Origin: Flavobacterium sp. UBA4098
GTDB taxonomy: Bacteria; Bacteroidota; Bacteroidia; Flavobacteriales; Flavobacteriaceae
Reading direction: 5' to 3'
Length of the DNA: 11,205 nucleotides
NCBI GenBank assembly: GCA_002382495.1
Contig: DFXW01000039.1
Span: forward strand, 23,940-35,144
Position numbers and translations under genes: made by a program. Of this stretch, positions 5,142 through 11,205 are shown piece after piece. Each line of letters begins with the position of its first letter. The stretch's first letter is position 1. The notes under the pieces were generated by a model. That model was not told where the DNA came from. It saw nothing but the letters and a program-made list of their open reading frames with translations, and did not search any database.

Positions 5142-6182
5142 TTACTTAATAAATTCTATTTTTTGCGCTTCTTCTTCGTTAACACTGTCAAAGAATCCTT
5201 GTTCATTCATCCAGTCGTCACTAAATACTTTACTCATATATCGAGATCCATGATCTGGGAAAATAGCAATTACATTACTCTCTGGTGTAAACTCACCTTC
5301 GTCGGCATATTGCTTAATCGCTTGAAGTACAGCACCCGAGGTATAACCCACAAACAAACCTTCTGTTCTAGCTAACTCACGAGTAGCATGTGCACTTTCT
5401 TCGTCAGTTACTTTCATGAATTTGTCAATTACATCAAAATCAGTAACCGATGGTATTAGGTTTTTACCCAAACCTTCTATTCGGTAGGGATAAATTTCGT
5501 CTTTATCAAATTCTCTTGTTTCATGGTATTTTTTCAATACAGAACCAAAAGCATCTACACCTAAAATTTTAATATTCGGATTTTGTTCTTTCAAATATTT
5601 AGCTGTCCCAGAAATAGTTCCTCCTGTTCCGCTACAAGCGACAAGATGGGTAATTTTTCCGTTGGTTTGTTTCCAAATTTCGGGCCCTGTACTCAAATAA
5701 TGAGCATCAAAATTCAATTGATTAAAATATTGATTGATATAAACCGAACCTTTAGTTTCTTCGTGCAAACGTTTAGCTACACTGTAATAGGAACGCTCGT
5801 CATCTGCTGAAACATGTGCAGGACAAACATATACCTTGGCTCCCATCGCGCGAAGCATATCGATTTTATCTTTAGATGATTTAGAACTCACCGCCAAAAT
5901 ACAATTGTATCCTTTAATGATGCTCACCATGGCCAAACTAAATCCGGTATTTCCAGAAGTGGTTTCAACTATAGTATCGCCTGGAGTAAGAATCCCTTGC
6001 TTCTCAGCTTGTTCAATAATGTAAAGTGCAATTCTGTCTTTGGAGGAGTGACCTGGGTTAAATGCCTCAACCTTAGCATAGAAGTTACCTTCTATTCCTT
6101 CAGTTACTTTTTTCAGTTTGATAAGAGGTGTATTACCTATCAAATCTAAAACCGAATTATGAGCATTTATTTCTTCTTTCAT
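5142..6182 (-). CDS. PLP-dependent cystathionine beta-synthase/cysteine synthase-type enzyme, 346 aa
   Basis: A fold-type II PLP enzyme that replaces the beta-substituent of serine or an O-acylserine with a sulfur nucleophile. The key parts are NPGHSSKDR at 42-50 with the PLP lysine K48, the substrate loop TTSGNTG at 74-80, the phosphate-binding GTGGT at 185-189 and GYTSGA at 279-284. The C-terminal PDHGSRYMSKVFSDDW (309-324) resembles cystathionine beta-synthases more than CysK or CysM. The CBS regulatory domains of the eukaryotic enzyme are absent, so only the catalytic core is present. It may therefore be a cystathionine beta-synthase in reverse transsulfuration rather than a cysteine synthase; sequence alone does not settle this. 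The neighbouring upstream gene on the same strand is the peptidase, 72 bases away. The leader contains an inverted repeat. Confidence 0.88.
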   Translation of the reverse strand: MKEEINAHNSVLDLIGNTPLIKLKKVTEGIEGNFYAKVEAFNPGHSSKDRIALYIIEQAEKQGILTPGDTIVETTSGNTGFSLAMVSIIKGYNCILAVSSKSSKDKIDMLRAMGAKVYVCPAHVSADDERSYYSVAKRLHEETKGSVYINQYFNQLNFDAHYLSTGPEIWKQTNGKITHLVACSGTGGTISGTAKYLKEQNPNIKILGVDAFGSVLKKYHETREFDKDEIYPYRIEGLGKNLIPSVTDFDVIDKFMKVTDEESAHATRELARTEGLFVGYTSGAVLQAIKQYADEGEFTPESNVIAIFPDHGSRYMSKVFSDDWMNEQGFFDSVNEEEAQKIEFIK

Positions 6183-6197
6183 AAAAAAAAACAGTTG

Positions 6198-6225
6198 AAT
6201 AAGGTTCTCTCTGATTCACCTTATT
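6198..6225. repeat. Inverted repeat in the leader of the PLP enzyme gene
   Basis: AATAAGGT (6198-6205) and ACCTTATT (6218-6225) are perfect 8-base inverted copies separated by 12 bases. They lie 15 to 43 bases upstream of the ATG at 6182, next to TAAATTTG (6239-6232 on the minus strand), an exact -7-type match without a well-spaced TTG. It could be a repressor operator just after the promoter or an RNA hairpin near the ribosome site. Confidence 0.5.
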
Positions 6226-6254
6226 GTGAAGCAAATTTAACAATAAATTTCTAA

Positions 6255-8390
6255 TTATTTTTTAATTTCTTCCAAATCCAATAAAAATGCAAATTCTTTA
6301 GCTAATTCTTTAATCGCTTCAAATCTCCCTGAAGCCCCACCATGACCTGCATCCATATTGGTATGAAGATACAAAACCGTATTTCCTATTTTATGTGTGC
6401 GCAATTTGGCTACCCATTTGGCTGGTTCCCAATATTGTACCTGAGAATCATGTAAACCTGTAGACACAAACATATTGGGATAAGTCTGCTCTTTTACGTT
6501 ATCGTAAGGTGAATAGGACAGCATATAATCGTAATATTCTTTTTTATTGGGATTGCCCCATTCATCATATTCTCCTGTAGTTAAAGGAATACTATCATCT
6601 AACATCGTTGTAATTACATCAACAAAAGGTACTTGAGCAATGACACCATGATACAATTCAGGCGCCATATTGACTACCGCTCCCATTAACAAACCACCTG
6701 CTGAACCACCTTCGGCATACAAATGAGCTGGTGAAGTATATTTTTCCTGAATTAAAAATTGAGAACAATCTATAAAATCAGTGAACGTATTTTTTTTATT
6801 TAATAATTTTCCATCTTCATACCATTGTCTTCCTAAATCTTCTCCTCCACGAATGTGAGCAATGGCATAGATAAAACCGCGATCTAACAATGACAAACGC
6901 GTGGTAGAAAAATAAGGTTCCATTGTCACACCATAAGAACCATAAGCATATTGTAACAAGGGATTCGACCCGTCTTTTTTCAAATCTTTACGATAGACTA
7001 ATGAAATGGGCACTTTAATTCCGTCTTTGGCAGTTGCCCAAACTCGTTCTTCTACATAATTGTTTTTATCAAATTGGCCACCCAAAACAGCTTGCTCTTT
7101 CTTGATTTCTTTTTCTTTGGTCTTCATATTGAAATCAATCACCGAAGAAGGTGTCGCCATCGATTGATAGCTATAACGCAAAATATCCGTATCAAAATCT
7201 ACATTGGTAGTCGTATAAGCATTGTAGGTTTCGCTTCCAAAAGGCAAGTAATACTCCCCTTCTCCACTCCAAGGCATAATGCGAATGTGATTCAAACCAT
7301 TGGAACGTTCTTCGACTACCAAATAGTTACTAAAGATTTCAATGTCTTCTATTAAAACATCTTCTCTCTGGGCAATCACTTCTTTCCAATGCTTCTTTTC
7401 GGTGGCATTTTCAGGAGTTTTCATCAACTTAAAATTGGTCGCTTTGTCCTTATTGGTCAAAATATAAAACGAATCTCCAAAATGAGAAATACTGTATTCT
7501 AAACCGCGAACTCTAGGCTGAAACACCTTGAATTCAGCATCTGGTGTTTCCGAATTCAAAATTCGATATTCGGTTGTCATGGTACTTTCTGAACCAATCA
7601 CAATATATTTTCTTGATTTTTCTTTACCTACAGACACATTAAAAGTTTCATCTTTTTCTTCAAAAACCAAAACATCTTGATCGGATGTAGTTTGTAGTTT
7701 GTGTTTGAAAATCTGATTGGCACGTAGGGTTACTTTATCTTGTCGGGTATAAAAAAGGGTGTAGTTATCATTGGCCCAAACCGAACCTCCTGTTGCGTTT
7801 TCAATCACATCTGGAAGAATTTCGTTGGTTTCTAAATTCTTGATTTTAATGGTATAAATACGTCTTCCAACTGTATCTACTCCAAAGGAAGCAAATCGAT
7901 TATCAGGACTCACACTCAAACCACCCAATTGAAAAAAAGTATGCCCTTTCGCTAATTCATTGCAATTAAATAAAATTTCTTCTGGAGCGTCTAAACTTCC
8001 CTTTTTTCTGGAGTAAATGGGATAATCTTGTCCTTTCTCATAACGAGTGATGTAATAATAGCCGTTGTATAAATACGGAACCGATTGATCGTCCTCTTTG
8101 ATTCGACCTTTCATTTCTTCAAACAATTGCTTCTGAAAATCCTTAGTATGTGCAGTCATAGCATCGTAATACGAATTTTCTTGATTTAAATAATCAATTA
8201 CTTCAGGGTTTTCTCTGTCATTCAACCAATAATAATCGTCAATTCTAATCTCATTGTGTTTCTTTAATTGTTTTGGAAGTTTTTTAGCTACAGGAGCTGA
8301 AAGAGTATGTGACATAGACTGTGCATTAATTGTTGTAAATGAAGCGGCAAAAATAACACAAACAAAGTGTATCAGCAGTGTGTTTTTCAT
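6255..8390 (-). CDS. ptrB: Exported oligopeptidase B-type serine peptidase (family S9), 711 aa
   Basis: Prolyl-oligopeptidase-family enzyme, closest to oligopeptidase B, which cuts short peptides after basic residues. A signal peptide spans about residues 1-23 (MKNTLLIHFVCVIFAASFTT, cleavage after INA), so the enzyme is expected in the periplasm; there is no lipobox cysteine. An N-terminal family block, DDYYWLNDRENPEVIDYLN (51-69), precedes the seven-bladed propeller region up to about residue 440. The catalytic domain then carries GGSAGG with S563, the Asp in GLHDSQV (D648) and the His in DAGHGG (H683), a complete triad. The length fits the family plus a leader. The oligopeptidase B versus prolyl oligopeptidase choice rests on GGSAGG and HDSQVQYWEP. 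It is divergent from ybaB across 72 bases; a presumed peptide-scavenging role is inference. Confidence 0.93.
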   Translation of the reverse strand: MKNTLLIHFVCVIFAASFTTINAQSMSHTLSAPVAKKLPKQLKKHNEIRIDDYYWLNDRENPEVIDYLNQENSYYDAMTAHTKDFQKQLFEEMKGRIKEDDQSVPYLYNGYYYITRYEKGQDYPIYSRKKGSLDAPEEILFNCNELAKGHTFFQLGGLSVSPDNRFASFGVDTVGRRIYTIKIKNLETNEILPDVIENATGGSVWANDNYTLFYTRQDKVTLRANQIFKHKLQTTSDQDVLVFEEKDETFNVSVGKEKSRKYIVIGSESTMTTEYRILNSETPDAEFKVFQPRVRGLEYSISHFGDSFYILTNKDKATNFKLMKTPENATEKKHWKEVIAQREDVLIEDIEIFSNYLVVEERSNGLNHIRIMPWSGEGEYYLPFGSETYNAYTTTNVDFDTDILRYSYQSMATPSSVIDFNMKTKEKEIKKEQAVLGGQFDKNNYVEERVWATAKDGIKVPISLVYRKDLKKDGSNPLLQYAYGSYGVTMEPYFSTTRLSLLDRGFIYAIAHIRGGEDLGRQWYEDGKLLNKKNTFTDFIDCSQFLIQEKYTSPAHLYAEGGSAGGLLMGAVVNMAPELYHGVIAQVPFVDVITTMLDDSIPLTTGEYDEWGNPNKKEYYDYMLSYSPYDNVKEQTYPNMFVSTGLHDSQVQYWEPAKWVAKLRTHKIGNTVLYLHTNMDAGHGGASGRFEAIKELAKEFAFLLDLEEIKK

Positions 8391-8462
8391 GATTATTTAA
8401 TTTAAAATAAAGAACTAATGTACTAATTTTACATCGAAAATTAATTAAATAAAAAACAACCA

Positions 8463-8783
8463 ATGGATTTAATGGGAATGATGGGTAAATTAAGAGAAAC
8501 CCAACAAAAAATAGAAAACACCAAACAACGTTTAAATACTGTACTTATTGACGAACAAAGTACTGATGGAACACTTAAAGTAACTTTAACTGCCAATAGA
8601 ACGATCAAATCCATTTCCATTGACGACAGCTTGTTAGAAGACAAAGAACAACTGGAAGATTATTTGATTTTGGTACTAAATAAAGCCATCGAAAAAGCAA
8701 CCAAAGTAAACGAAGCCGAATTGGATGCGGTAGCCAAAATGGACATGCCGATGATTCCAGGAATGGATAATTTGTTTAAATAG
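8463..8783 (+). CDS. ybaB: YbaB/EbfC family nucleoid-associated protein, 106 aa
   Basis: A small DNA-binding protein that forms dimers with a tweezer shape and coats the nucleoid. The family signs are the N-terminal MGMMGKLRETQQKIENTKQR helix, the central beta strands with the LKVTLTANRTIKSISID block (residues 38-54), and the helical C-terminal half ending in the methionine- and proline-rich MDMPMIPGMDNLFK. The length is typical. In many bacteria it lies beside dnaX and recR, but here it stands between a divergent peptidase gene and a convergent VOC-ABM gene. Only one base separates its TAG from the opposite stop codon. A -7-like element is present in the 72-base upstream gap but no well-placed TTG, so its promoter is not clear. 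Confidence 0.92.
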   Translation: MDLMGMMGKLRETQQKIENTKQRLNTVLIDEQSTDGTLKVTLTANRTIKSISIDDSLLEDKEQLEDYLILVLNKAIEKATKVNEAELDAVAKMDMPMIPGMDNLFK

Positions 8784-8784
8784 T

Positions 8785-9465
8785 TTACACTATTCGATTT
8801 GCAGGATATCCTGAGATAAAATCGACTAAATTTTGTTTCAGGAAATCTTGTAAATGAATAGAATTCAAATGCGCTTGAAAATCGGATTCTGAATAAAATC
8901 CTTCCCAAACAATTATTTGATTTTTATTTTCTGTACCTAAATGAAGTTCAAATAAAAAATTACCTTTCTCCAACTTAGTTGCTGCTTGTAATTTTTTCAA
9001 CGCCTTAATCGCTGTGTCAAAATGAACCTCAGGTTTAATAGCTAAAATAGCCGTCGAGTAAAAACTAGTATCTTCAGTCGAAATTGGCTCAATCAAATCC
9101 CATAAATTGCCATACAAATCCTCAAAAACCAATACTCTACCGTAAGTTTCAGTACGAGGTTGACGAACAATTGTGATTTGATTATCAACTAAATTTTGAT
9201 ACTCACCATCAAAATTATCTGTATTCATAAATAGAAAAACACGACCTCCCGTTTGATTTCCAACAGAATTTAATTGCTCTTCATTTGCCGCTTTTGCTAA
9301 TAATAATCGGCATTGTGAATTTTTTGGAGCTACGACAACCCATCTTTTGGTGTTAGTAAGTACCGTATCTTCAATTAATTCAAAATGTAATTTTTGAGTA
9401 TAAAAAGCAATGGCTTCATCATAGTCTTTAACGACTAAAGTAAGTTGATTGATTTGATTTGCCAT
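8785..9465 (-). CDS. VOC domain fused to an antibiotic-biosynthesis-monooxygenase-like domain, 226 aa
   Basis: Two domains can be seen. Residues 5-127 are a vicinal-oxygen-chelate unit: the beta-alpha-beta start INQLTLVVKDYDEAIAFYTQ and the closing VFEDLYGNLWDLIEP. The usual first metal-ligand His is replaced in NQLTLVV, so a glyoxalase I reaction is unlikely. Residues 136-215 look like an ABM ferredoxin-like domain: the strand FYSTAILAIKPE, the helix AIKALKKLQAATKLEKGN, FLFELHLG, the strand IIVWEGFYSES and AHLNSIHLQDF with H199 and H204. Single-domain VOC proteins closely like the first half are common in flavobacteria, so the fusion is notable. It begins two bases after the threonine aldolase stop codon, which suggests one operon. 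The substrate is unknown. Confidence 0.82.
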   Translation of the reverse strand: MANQINQLTLVVKDYDEAIAFYTQKLHFELIEDTVLTNTKRWVVVAPKNSQCRLLLAKAANEEQLNSVGNQTGGRVFLFMNTDNFDGEYQNLVDNQITIVRQPRTETYGRVLVFEDLYGNLWDLIEPISTEDTSFYSTAILAIKPEVHFDTAIKALKKLQAATKLEKGNFLFELHLGTENKNQIIVWEGFYSESDFQAHLNSIHLQDFLKQNLVDFISGYPANRIV

Positions 9466-9467
9466 AT

Positions 9468-10493
9468 CTAAATTGCTAACTTCTCAAGTGTTTCTATCAC
9501 ATAGGTATGCATCACTTCTCGGTAATCCAAATGGGTAACTATTCGTAATTTACCTTGTCCCATCGAGCTAATCAAAATGTTTTTTTGTTTCAACTTTTCA
9601 ATTAATTGGGCTTCGCTTACTTGAGGGGTCAAAGTAAAAATAAGAATGTTCGTTTCTACTGGTTCCACTGATGCTACCCAATCTTTTTGTTGTAAAACCG
9701 ATGCCAATTCTTTGGCACGACGATGATCTTCAGCCAAACGCTCTATATTATGATCCAAAGCATAAATTCCGGCTGCAGCCAAATAACCGACCTGACGCAT
9801 TCCTCCGCCGAAAATTTTGCGGATGCGCAACGCTCTATGAATCGTCTTTTTATCCGCCAATAAAACAGAGCCGATAGGCGCACCTAATCCTTTGGATAAA
9901 CAAACTGAAATGGTATCAAACAGTTTTCCGAATTCTTTTGGATCCTGGTTTTTGGCTACCAAAGCATTCCAAATACGCGCACCATCCAAATGAAATTTCA
10001 AATTGTGATCTTCACAAACTTGTTTGATTTGGCGCAAATCATCCAACTCATAACAAGCTCCTCCTCCTTTGTTGGTGGTGTTTTCAACACAAACTAAACT
10101 CGTCAACGGACTGTGATAAAACTCCGGATCGTTAATTGCTGATTTGACTTGTGAAGCGGTTATCATGCCACGATTTCCATTTAACAAACAACAGGAAACG
10201 CCACTATTAAATGAAACTCCCCCACCTTCGTAATTATAAACGTGGGCGTATTTATCTGCAATCAATTGCTCGCCGGGTTGCGTGTGTAATTTAATTGCGG
10301 TTTGATTGGCCATGGTTCCTGATGGAAAAAAAAGACCTGCTTCCAGTCCAAATAGGGCAGCCACCTTAGCTTCTAACTCAATCACCGTAGGGTCTTGTTT
10401 GTATACATCATCTCCCACAACTGCATTGAACATGTACTGAAGCATTTCCGGCGTAGGCTTGGTAATGGTATCGCTAACTAAATTTATTTCCAT
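9468..10493 (-). CDS. ltaE: Low-specificity L-threonine aldolase family enzyme, 341 aa
   Basis: A fold-type I PLP enzyme that splits threonine or allo-threonine into glycine and acetaldehyde. Evidence (counted from the chosen start): MEINLVSDTITKPTPEM opening, VGDDVYKQDPTV at 26-37, the FFPSGTMANQTAI block at 55-67, H83 expected to stack on PLP, HLDGARIWN at 168-176 with D170 and R173, and the PLP lysine in SVCLSKGLGAPIGS (K201). 341 aa fits the family. A start 30 bases further upstream (10523) is open but adds ten unrelated residues and would lie in the palindrome, so I prefer the ATG at 10493-10491. The VOC-ABM gene follows after 2 bases, which suggests co-transcription. Divergent from prfB. 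As a source of glycine it connects to GcvT, though not by operon. Confidence 0.92.
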   Translation of the reverse strand: MEINLVSDTITKPTPEMLQYMFNAVVGDDVYKQDPTVIELEAKVAALFGLEAGLFFPSGTMANQTAIKLHTQPGEQLIADKYAHVYNYEGGGVSFNSGVSCCLLNGNRGMITASQVKSAINDPEFYHSPLTSLVCVENTTNKGGGACYELDDLRQIKQVCEDHNLKFHLDGARIWNALVAKNQDPKEFGKLFDTISVCLSKGLGAPIGSVLLADKKTIHRALRIRKIFGGGMRQVGYLAAAGIYALDHNIERLAEDHRRAKELASVLQQKDWVASVEPVETNILIFTLTPQVSEAQLIEKLKQKNILISSMGQGKLRIVTHLDYREVMHTYVIETLEKLAI

Positions 10494-10518
10494 TTTTATG
10501 TTTTTATAGTGACAGACC

Positions 10519-10536
10519 GACAATTCGCGAATTGTC
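10519..10536. promoter_or_regulatory. 18-bp perfect palindrome between ltaE and prfB
   Basis: GACAATTCGCGAATTGTC is perfectly self-complementary across 18 bases. It overlaps the TTG (-33) element of the prfB promoter (10532-10534) and lies 26 bases or more upstream of the ltaE start. A perfect palindrome of this length over a promoter element is the form of a binding site for a dimeric regulator. Which protein binds, and whether ltaE, prfB or both are controlled, is unknown. Confidence 0.6.
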
Positions 10537-10561
10537 TTTCCTTAAAAAAGTCTTATTTTTG
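10532..10561 (+). promoter_or_regulatory. prfB promoter, exact flavobacterial consensus
   Basis: TTG (10532-10534), 19 bases, then TATTTTTG (10554-10561). Spacing and -7 element are identical to those before yebC. It ends 21 bases before the prfB ATG. Confidence 0.8.
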
Positions 10562-10582
10562 CTTCACAAAATTACATAATTT

Positions 10583-11205
10583 ATGACAACTACCGAACAA
10601 ATAAAAGGTATTGTAGAACGCCTTGGTGCGTTGAGGAGGTATCTTTGACGTTGATGCCAAACTAATTGAAATAGCCAACGAAGAAGAAAAGACTTTTGCT
10701 CCAGACTTTTGGAACAATGCCAAAGAAGCTGAAATCGTAGTTAAAAACCTTCGAAACAAGAAAAAATGGATCGAAGATTATGAAAAAGCAATCGGATTAA
10801 GTGACGAATTACAACTGGCATACGAATTCTACAAAGAAGGGGAACTTTCAGCTGAAGAGTTAGACGAGCAATACCAAGCCACCGAGTTACATATCGAAGG
10901 TATTGAATTCAAAAACATGCTTTCGGAAGAAGGAGACACATTAAGTGCTGTCCTTCAAATTACGGCCGGTGCCGGCGGAACAGAAAGTTGTGATTGGGCT
11001 TCCATGCTGATGAGAATGTACTTGATGTGGGCCGAAAAACAAGGCTATAAAGTCAAAGAATTGAACTTTCAGGAAGGCGATGTAGCAGGAATTAAAACAG
11101 TGACTTTAGAAATTGAAGGCGATTATGCTTTTGGTTATCTCAAAGGAGAAAATGGGGTACATAGATTGGTGCGTATTTCCCCTTTTGATAGCAATGCCAA
11201 ACGCC
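10583..11205 (+). CDS. prfB: Peptide chain release factor 2 (RF2), 5' part, with programmed +1 frameshift
   Basis: RF2 reads UGA and UAA stop codons and triggers release of the finished protein. Codon 22 is an in-frame TGA (10646-10648) inside the classic shift site AGGAGG-TAT-CTT-TGA-C: internal Shine-Dalgarno at 10634-10639, slip codon CTT at 10643-10645. After a +1 slip the frame continues from GAC at 10647, so the coding sequence is 10583-10645 joined to 10647 onward. This is the known autoregulation: low RF2 pauses at the TGA and favours shifting. The shifted frame gives ITAGAGGTESCDWASMLMRM, GENGVHRLVR and the stop-reading tripeptide SPF at about residues 199-201 (RISPFDSNAKR). The GGQ motif lies beyond the window end, so the gene is truncated by the window and not broken. 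Confidence 0.95.
10634..10649 (+). promoter_or_regulatory. RF2 programmed frameshift site
   Basis: AGGAGG (10634-10639), three bases (TAT), then CTT TGA C (10643-10649). The spacing equals that of the classic E. coli site. The strong internal Shine-Dalgarno is noteworthy in a lineage where gene starts rarely use one. Confidence 0.95.

Noticed and set aside
10494..10523. Ten-residue upstream extension of threonine aldolase
   Set aside because: The added residues do not belong to the family N-terminus, and the ATG would fall within the palindrome; the internal start MEINLVSDT is the usual one.
10646..10648. In-frame stop in prfB as a sign of a pseudogene
   Set aside because: The surrounding sequence is the known programmed frameshift site, and the +1 frame continues as a normal RF2.
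10553..10759. 68-aa frame on the minus strand over prfB
   Set aside because: Antisense to the start of prfB and without features of its own.

Overview
The window looks like a chromosome segment of a Flavobacterium-like member of the Bacteroidota. The evidence is the AT-rich coding sequence, protein sequences close to those I know from flavobacteria, little Shine-Dalgarno signal in front of genes, and two exact matches to the flavobacterial promoter pattern (TTG, 19 bases, TANNTTTG) before yebC and prfB.

Left part (1 to about 2709): an accessory region. It starts with about 480 bases without a gene. Its first 360 bases are clearly richer in GC than the rest and contain repeated CGCTC words and an A/T-tract inverted repeat. 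A tight four-gene operon on the minus strand follows, read right to left: a 251-aa conserved protein of unknown function, a DUF5675-like protein, and two very small membrane proteins. The fourth gene is only 58 codons long. The operon ends in a hairpin and a terminator. A small helix-turn-helix-like protein (67 aa) lies on the other strand. The region ends at what looks like the 3' end of a tRNA gene, probably tRNA-Ser, without a tRNA body and immediately followed by a strong terminator. I read this as the attachment site (attR-like) of an element integrated into a tRNA gene, with everything to its left belonging to the element. The other end, the full tRNA and the integrase would lie outside the window.

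Right part (2711 to 11205): ordinary chromosomal genes. In order: a secreted DUF6150-like repeat protein (-); gcvT of the glycine cleavage system (+); a YebC/TACO1 family protein (+); a shared bidirectional terminator; a CBS/cysteine-synthase-type PLP enzyme (-); an exported oligopeptidase B-type serine peptidase (-); a YbaB/EbfC nucleoid protein (+); a fusion of a VOC domain with an antibiotic-biosynthesis-monooxygenase-like domain (-), two bases downstream of a low-specificity threonine aldolase (-); and the first part of prfB (RF2) with its programmed +1 frameshift (+), cut by the window end.

Connections: GcvT and threonine aldolase both bear on glycine and one-carbon metabolism, and the CBS-like enzyme on serine, homocysteine and cysteine, but they are not in one operon. 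The points most worth a second look are the tRNA-associated cassette, the 18-bp perfect palindrome overlapping the prfB promoter, the VOC-ABM fusion, and the inverted repeat in the leader of the PLP enzyme.
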